Position numbers and translations under genes: made by a program
Origin: a virus
Virus record (IMG/VR): IMGVR_UViG_3300020455_000086
Span: 1-25,405 of that record
Reading direction: 5' to 3' (one strand)
Length of the DNA stretch: 25,405 bases
The notes under the pieces: generated by a model
Databases searched by the model: none
What the model saw: only the letters and a program-made list of their open reading frames with translations
Told to the model about the DNA's origin: nothing
In this document: piece after piece, positions 21,959 through 25,405 of the stretch
Layout of the letters: each line of letters starts with the position of its first letter
Numbering within the stretch: the first letter of the stretch is position 1

Positions 21959-24291
21959 GTAACGGTATTAACGTCGTCAAGAGAGATGGAGAGACAAGTC
22001 CTCTTAACTTAGACAAAGTACATAAGATGGTAGAACACGCCTGTGAAGGTCTTGCAGGAGTATCTGCAAGTCAGGTTGAAATCAGCAGCGGGTTACAATT
22101 TTTTGATGGCATAAAAACCAAAGAAATACAAGAGATACTTATTAGGTCTGCATCAGACTTAATATCATTAGAAAATCCGAACTATCAGTATGTTGCTGCT
22201 AGACTATTACTATTTGGTCTGCGAAAGCAACTCAACAACCATCACGACGACCACCCTACCCTTCTATCACACGTCAAGAAGTGTGCAGACCTAGACATAT
22301 ATGATAGGACAATCATAAACAAATATACAAAGGAAGAGTGGAATGAGATAGATAAGTATATCGATTACGGTAGAGACTATCTATTTTCATACGCAGGGTT
22401 ACGTCAGGTAGTTGACAAATACCTTGTACAGGACAGAAGCAGTGGAGAACTATACGAGACACCACAGCAAATGTACATGATGATAGCGGTTACATTATTC
22501 CAAACATACCCACAAGAAAAAAGACTAGATTATGTCAGAAGATACTACAACGCAATCTCAAAGCACAAAATCAACATCCCAACGCCAGTCATGGCAGGAG
22601 TCAGAACACCTCTCAGACAGTTTGCCTCATGTGTTCTTGTTGATGTTGATGACACCATCGATAGCATTTTTAGCAGTGACATGGCTATTGGTTACTATAT
22701 TGCACAAAGGGCGGGAATCGGTATTAACGCAGGGAGAATCCGTGGCATCAACAGCAAAATCCGTGGTGGAGAAGTCCAGCACACAGGTGTTGTACCTTTC
22801 CTCAAAAAGTTTGAAAGTACTGTCAGATGTTGCACTCAAAATGGCATCCGTGGTGGATCAGCAACTGTCCACTTCCCCATCTGGCACCAAGAAATCGAAG
22901 ACATCCTCGTCCTCAAAAACAACAAAGGAACAGAAGACAACAGGGTAAGAAAACTTGACTACTCGATACAGATATCAAAACTATTCTATGCAAGGTTCAT
23001 GGGGAACAAAGAGATTAGTCTTTTTTCTCCTCATGATGTGCCAAAGTTATATGATAGTTTTGGTACTGAATCTTTTGATGACTTATATGTAAAGTACGAG
23101 AACGATTCATCTGTACCTAGGAAGACAATCCCTGCACAGGAGTTGTTCTTCTCTCTACTTAAGGAACGTTCAGAGACTGGTCGTATCTACATTATGAATA
23201 TCGACCACTGTAACAGTCACAGTTCATTCAAAGACAAGGTGAACATGAGTAACCTATGTCAAGAGATAACTCTACCTACAGACCCTATCAATCACATTGA
23301 TGATAAGGGTGGTGAGATAGCATTGTGTATTCTATCTGCTATCAACGTAGGTAAGGTAACACAACTTGACCAGATGGAAGAGTTATGTGACCTAGCAGTC
23401 AGAGGACTAGAGGAACTCATAGACTACATGCAGTATCCTGTAGCAGCAGCAAGACGTAGCACAATAGCACGTAGGTCATTAGGTATAGGATACATCGGAC
23501 TAGCACACTACTTAGCAAAACAAGGACTCAAGTATGACGACCCTAAAGCATGGCAATCAGTCCATGACTTGACCGAAGCGTTCCAATATTACTTGCTCAG
23601 AGCATCTAATGAACTAGCAAAAGAACGTGGTGCATGTCAAGGGTTCGATAGGACTAAATATTCAGACGGAGTTCTACCAATTGACACCTATAAACAAGAG
23701 GTAGACGAGTTAGTCCCCAACAAATTGAACTATGATTGGGATAGTCTTAGGACATCTATCACCACACACGGTCTCAGGCACAGCACACTGTCCGCACAGA
23801 TGCCTTCGGAGAGCAGCTCCGTTGTGTCAAACGCAACCAATGGAATCGAACCACCTAGAGATTTCTTGTCCGTTAAGAAATCAAAGAAAGGACCTCTTAA
23901 GCAAATTGTACCAGGTTTTCCTCACCTAAAAAATAATTACACATTATTATGGGACATGAAAGATAACGACGGTTACATCAAAGTAACTGCTGTTATACAA
24001 AAGTTCTTAGACCAAGCAATCTCTGGGAACTGGTCTTACAATCCAGAAAATTATCCTGATAACGACGTACCAATGTCAGTGATGACCAAAGACCTCATCA
24101 CGACATACAAATACGGATGGAAGACGTCGTATTATCAGAACACTTATGATGCAAAGACAGATGTAGATGAACCATCACATCCTGTCGGGTGGCATGACAA
24201 CGTTGAGGAGACACCAGTTTCCACACTAGAATCTCTAGTCAACAGTATAGAAACCGCAAACGAATCAGAGTGTGAATCTTGCACGATATGA
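21955..24291 (+). CDS. nrdA: Class Ia ribonucleotide reductase, large (alpha) subunit NrdA
   Basis: This subunit reduces ribonucleoside diphosphates to deoxyribonucleotides with NrdB. It has 778 residues (E. coli 761). An N-terminal ATP-cone-like region (about 5-90, VVKRDGETSPLNLDKV) is present. The active-site Cys pair is C226 (FASCVLVD) and C458 (ALCILSA), with N433, C435 and E437 in NMSNLCQEI as radical-transfer and catalytic residues. A PSESSSVVSNATNGIEPPR phosphate-binding stretch and a C-terminal CESC redox pair, reloaded by a glutaredoxin or thioredoxin, are also seen. All catalytic residues are intact. It is joined to 61 upstream and nrdB downstream by ATGA overlaps, as one transcript. 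No intein or intron is seen, although nrd genes are frequent homes for them. Confidence 0.97.
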   Translation: MSNGINVVKRDGETSPLNLDKVHKMVEHACEGLAGVSASQVEISSGLQFFDGIKTKEIQEILIRSASDLISLENPNYQYVAARLLLFGLRKQLNNHHDDHPTLLSHVKKCADLDIYDRTIINKYTKEEWNEIDKYIDYGRDYLFSYAGLRQVVDKYLVQDRSSGELYETPQQMYMMIAVTLFQTYPQEKRLDYVRRYYNAISKHKINIPTPVMAGVRTPLRQFASCVLVDVDDTIDSIFSSDMAIGYYIAQRAGIGINAGRIRGINSKIRGGEVQHTGVVPFLKKFESTVRCCTQNGIRGGSATVHFPIWHQEIEDILVLKNNKGTEDNRVRKLDYSIQISKLFYARFMGNKEISLFSPHDVPKLYDSFGTESFDDLYVKYENDSSVPRKTIPAQELFFSLLKERSETGRIYIMNIDHCNSHSSFKDKVNMSNLCQEITLPTDPINHIDDKGGEIALCILSAINVGKVTQLDQMEELCDLAVRGLEELIDYMQYPVAAARRSTIARRSLGIGYIGLAHYLAKQGLKYDDPKAWQSVHDLTEAFQYYLLRASNELAKERGACQGFDRTKYSDGVLPIDTYKQEVDELVPNKLNYDWDSLRTSITTHGLRHSTLSAQMPSESSSVVSNATNGIEPPRDFLSVKKSKKGPLKQIVPGFPHLKNNYTLLWDMKDNDGYIKVTAVIQKFLDQAISGNWSYNPENYPDNDVPMSVMTKDLITTYKYGWKTSYYQNTYDAKTDVDEPSHPVGWHDNVEETPVSTLESLVNSIETANESECESCTI

Positions 24292-25405
24292 ACTACGAAC
24301 CAAATCTAAACGACAAGTGGAAAGTTAACAACATGGATGGAGTGACAGTATTTAATACTAACCACGTGGACACAAAGAAGCAACCTATGTTCTTCGGTCA
24401 ACCACTGGGCATGCAGAGGTACGATGAATTTAAGTATCCTGTATTTGACAAACTAACTAACCAACAACTAGGTTATTTCTGGAGACCAGAAGAGGTCTCA
24501 CTACAGAAAGACAGGTCTGACTATAAGACCCTTACACCTGAGCAAAAACATATCTATACTTCTAATCTGAAGTATCAGATTATGCTCGATAGTGTACAAG
24601 GTCGAGGACCTGGCATGGCATTCATGCCTTACTGTTCTCTACCAGAACTAGAAAGTGCTATGAACATATGGCAACTCATGGAAATGATACATAGTCGCTC
24701 ATATACATACATAATTAAAAACGTATACCCTGATCCTGGCGAAGTCTTTGACACCGTTCTTGATGACCCTAAAATCATGGCACGTGCAGCAAGCGTAACA
24801 GCAGCGTACGATGACTTGATTAATCACGAGCACGAGTATGACTCAGGCAACGCATGGAAGTTTGCAACAGAGGGTCACCCCGCAGGAACCTATGACAGAA
24901 AAGAACTCAAAAGAAAACTCTATAAAGCAGTCCTCAACGTCAACATTCTTGAGGGCATTAGGTTCTATGTCTCCTTTGCTTGCTCGTTTGCATTTGGTGA
25001 ACTCAAGATTATGGAGGGATCCGCTAAAATTATCTCTCTCATCGCCAGAGACGAAAGCCAGCATCTTGTACTTACTCAACAGATCATTAAAAAGTGGCAA
25101 GATGGTGACGACCCAGAAATGGTGGCAATCGCTGAAGAAGAAAAACCCAACGTCATGAACATGTTCAGACAGGCAGTAGAAGAAGAGAAGGCATGGGCAT
25201 CCTACCTTTTCAAAGATGGTTCTATGATAGGTCTGAATGAAAAACTATTAGCACAGTACGTAGAGTTCACTGCTAATCGTAGACTACGTGCCATTGGACT
25301 AGAACCAATCTATGATATTGGTGCTAGAAACAATCCATTACCATGGACACAATACTGGTTAAATTCTAAGGGTCAACAAAATGCACCACAAGAAACAGAA
25401 ATTGA
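24288..25405 (+). CDS. nrdB: Class Ia ribonucleotide reductase, small (beta) subunit NrdB (3' end outside the window)
   Basis: The frame is open for 372 codons to the window edge, and nearly the whole protein is present (E. coli NrdB is about 375). PMFFGQPLGMQRYD and YFWRPEEVSLQKDRSDY match the family. Di-iron ligands are visible: D101 (MLDSVQGR), E132 and H135 (MEMIHSRSY), E222 (ILEGIRF), E256 and H259 (ARDESQHL). Y139 in HSRSYTYI is the radical tyrosine. It makes the tyrosyl radical used by NrdA. The ATG at 24288 overlaps the nrdA TGA. The end of the window shows the C-terminal APQETEI segment that precedes the tail which docks on NrdA. Confidence 0.96.
   Translation, partial: MNYEPNLNDKWKVNNMDGVTVFNTNHVDTKKQPMFFGQPLGMQRYDEFKYPVFDKLTNQQLGYFWRPEEVSLQKDRSDYKTLTPEQKHIYTSNLKYQIMLDSVQGRGPGMAFMPYCSLPELESAMNIWQLMEMIHSRSYTYIIKNVYPDPGEVFDTVLDDPKIMARAASVTAAYDDLINHEHEYDSGNAWKFATEGHPAGTYDRKELKRKLYKAVLNVNILEGIRFYVSFACSFAFGELKIMEGSAKIISLIARDESQHLVLTQQIIKKWQDGDDPEMVAIAEEEKPNVMNMFRQAVEEEKAWASYLFKDGSMIGLNEKLLAQYVEFTANRRLRAIGLEPIYDIGARNNPLPWTQYWLNSKGQQNAPQETEI

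Noticed and set aside
1-25405. tRNA genes, CRISPR arrays, insertion sequences, introns or inteins
   Set aside because: I looked for clover-leaf arms, regular direct repeats, transposase motifs, and breaks in 43, nrdA, nrdB and uvsX and saw none; the large genes are continuous.

Overview
All confidently identified genes lie on the + strand, are tightly packed, and mostly overlap by 1-4 bases (ATGA/TAATG junctions). The window holds the DNA replication core of a T4-like myovirus: clamp loader 44 and 62, regA, DNA polymerase 43, uvsX, helicase 41, primase 61 and nrdA/nrdB. The extra genes hsp20 and mazG, several 2OG-Fe(II) oxygenase-like genes, and late promoters of the TATAAATA type fit a marine T4-like phage, most likely a cyanophage (Kyanoviridae-like). 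No photosynthesis gene lies in this window, so the cyanobacterial host is inferred; a related marine T4-like phage of another host is possible.

Layout. 1-3419: tail of an unidentified gene, then 44, two small unknown genes, a D12-class DNA adenine methylase, another small unknown gene, 62 and regA. 3420-3531: regulatory gap. 3532-5065: hsp20, then three tandem small genes that look like paralogues of a short Sm-like beta-barrel. 5062-11034: 43, uvsX, two 2OG-oxygenase-like genes, 41. 11039-12068: mazG and a third oxygenase-like gene. 12077-15347: a three-gene set of a 500-residue unknown protein, a protein with nucleotidyltransferase/ligase motifs (KxDG, EGxV), and an NMN-adenylyltransferase-like protein. 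15343-20384: late-type and accessory genes, comprising a mosaic virion-type protein with a probable programmed -1 frameshift, an aspartyl-hydroxylase-like gene, a GIY-YIG homing endonuclease, an Ig-domain decoration protein and several unknown small proteins. 20397-25405: a prolyl-hydroxylase-like gene, primase 61, nrdA and a partial nrdB.

How it works together. Clamp loader, polymerase, recombinase, helicase and primase form the replisome. MazG and NrdAB adjust the nucleotide pool. RegA would tune translation of early mRNAs. Four strong host-type promoters (TTGACA, 17-base spacer, TATAAT-like), at 116-144, 3978-4006, 10901-10929 and 20346-20374, each precede a run of replication or nucleotide genes. 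Late-type octamers at 15343 and 18247 precede the virion-type genes.

The strongest unexplained signal is at 16652-16718. A dnaX-type slippery heptamer (A AAA AAG) is followed after 6 bases by a two-part stem-loop, at the exact end of a virion-type gene, and the -1 frame stays open for 56 more codons ending in a Cys/His-rich tail. Other points of note are inverted repeats built into two of the early promoters, strong scarcity of GATC in a window that encodes a Dam-like enzyme, and the ligase-like/adenylyltransferase pair.
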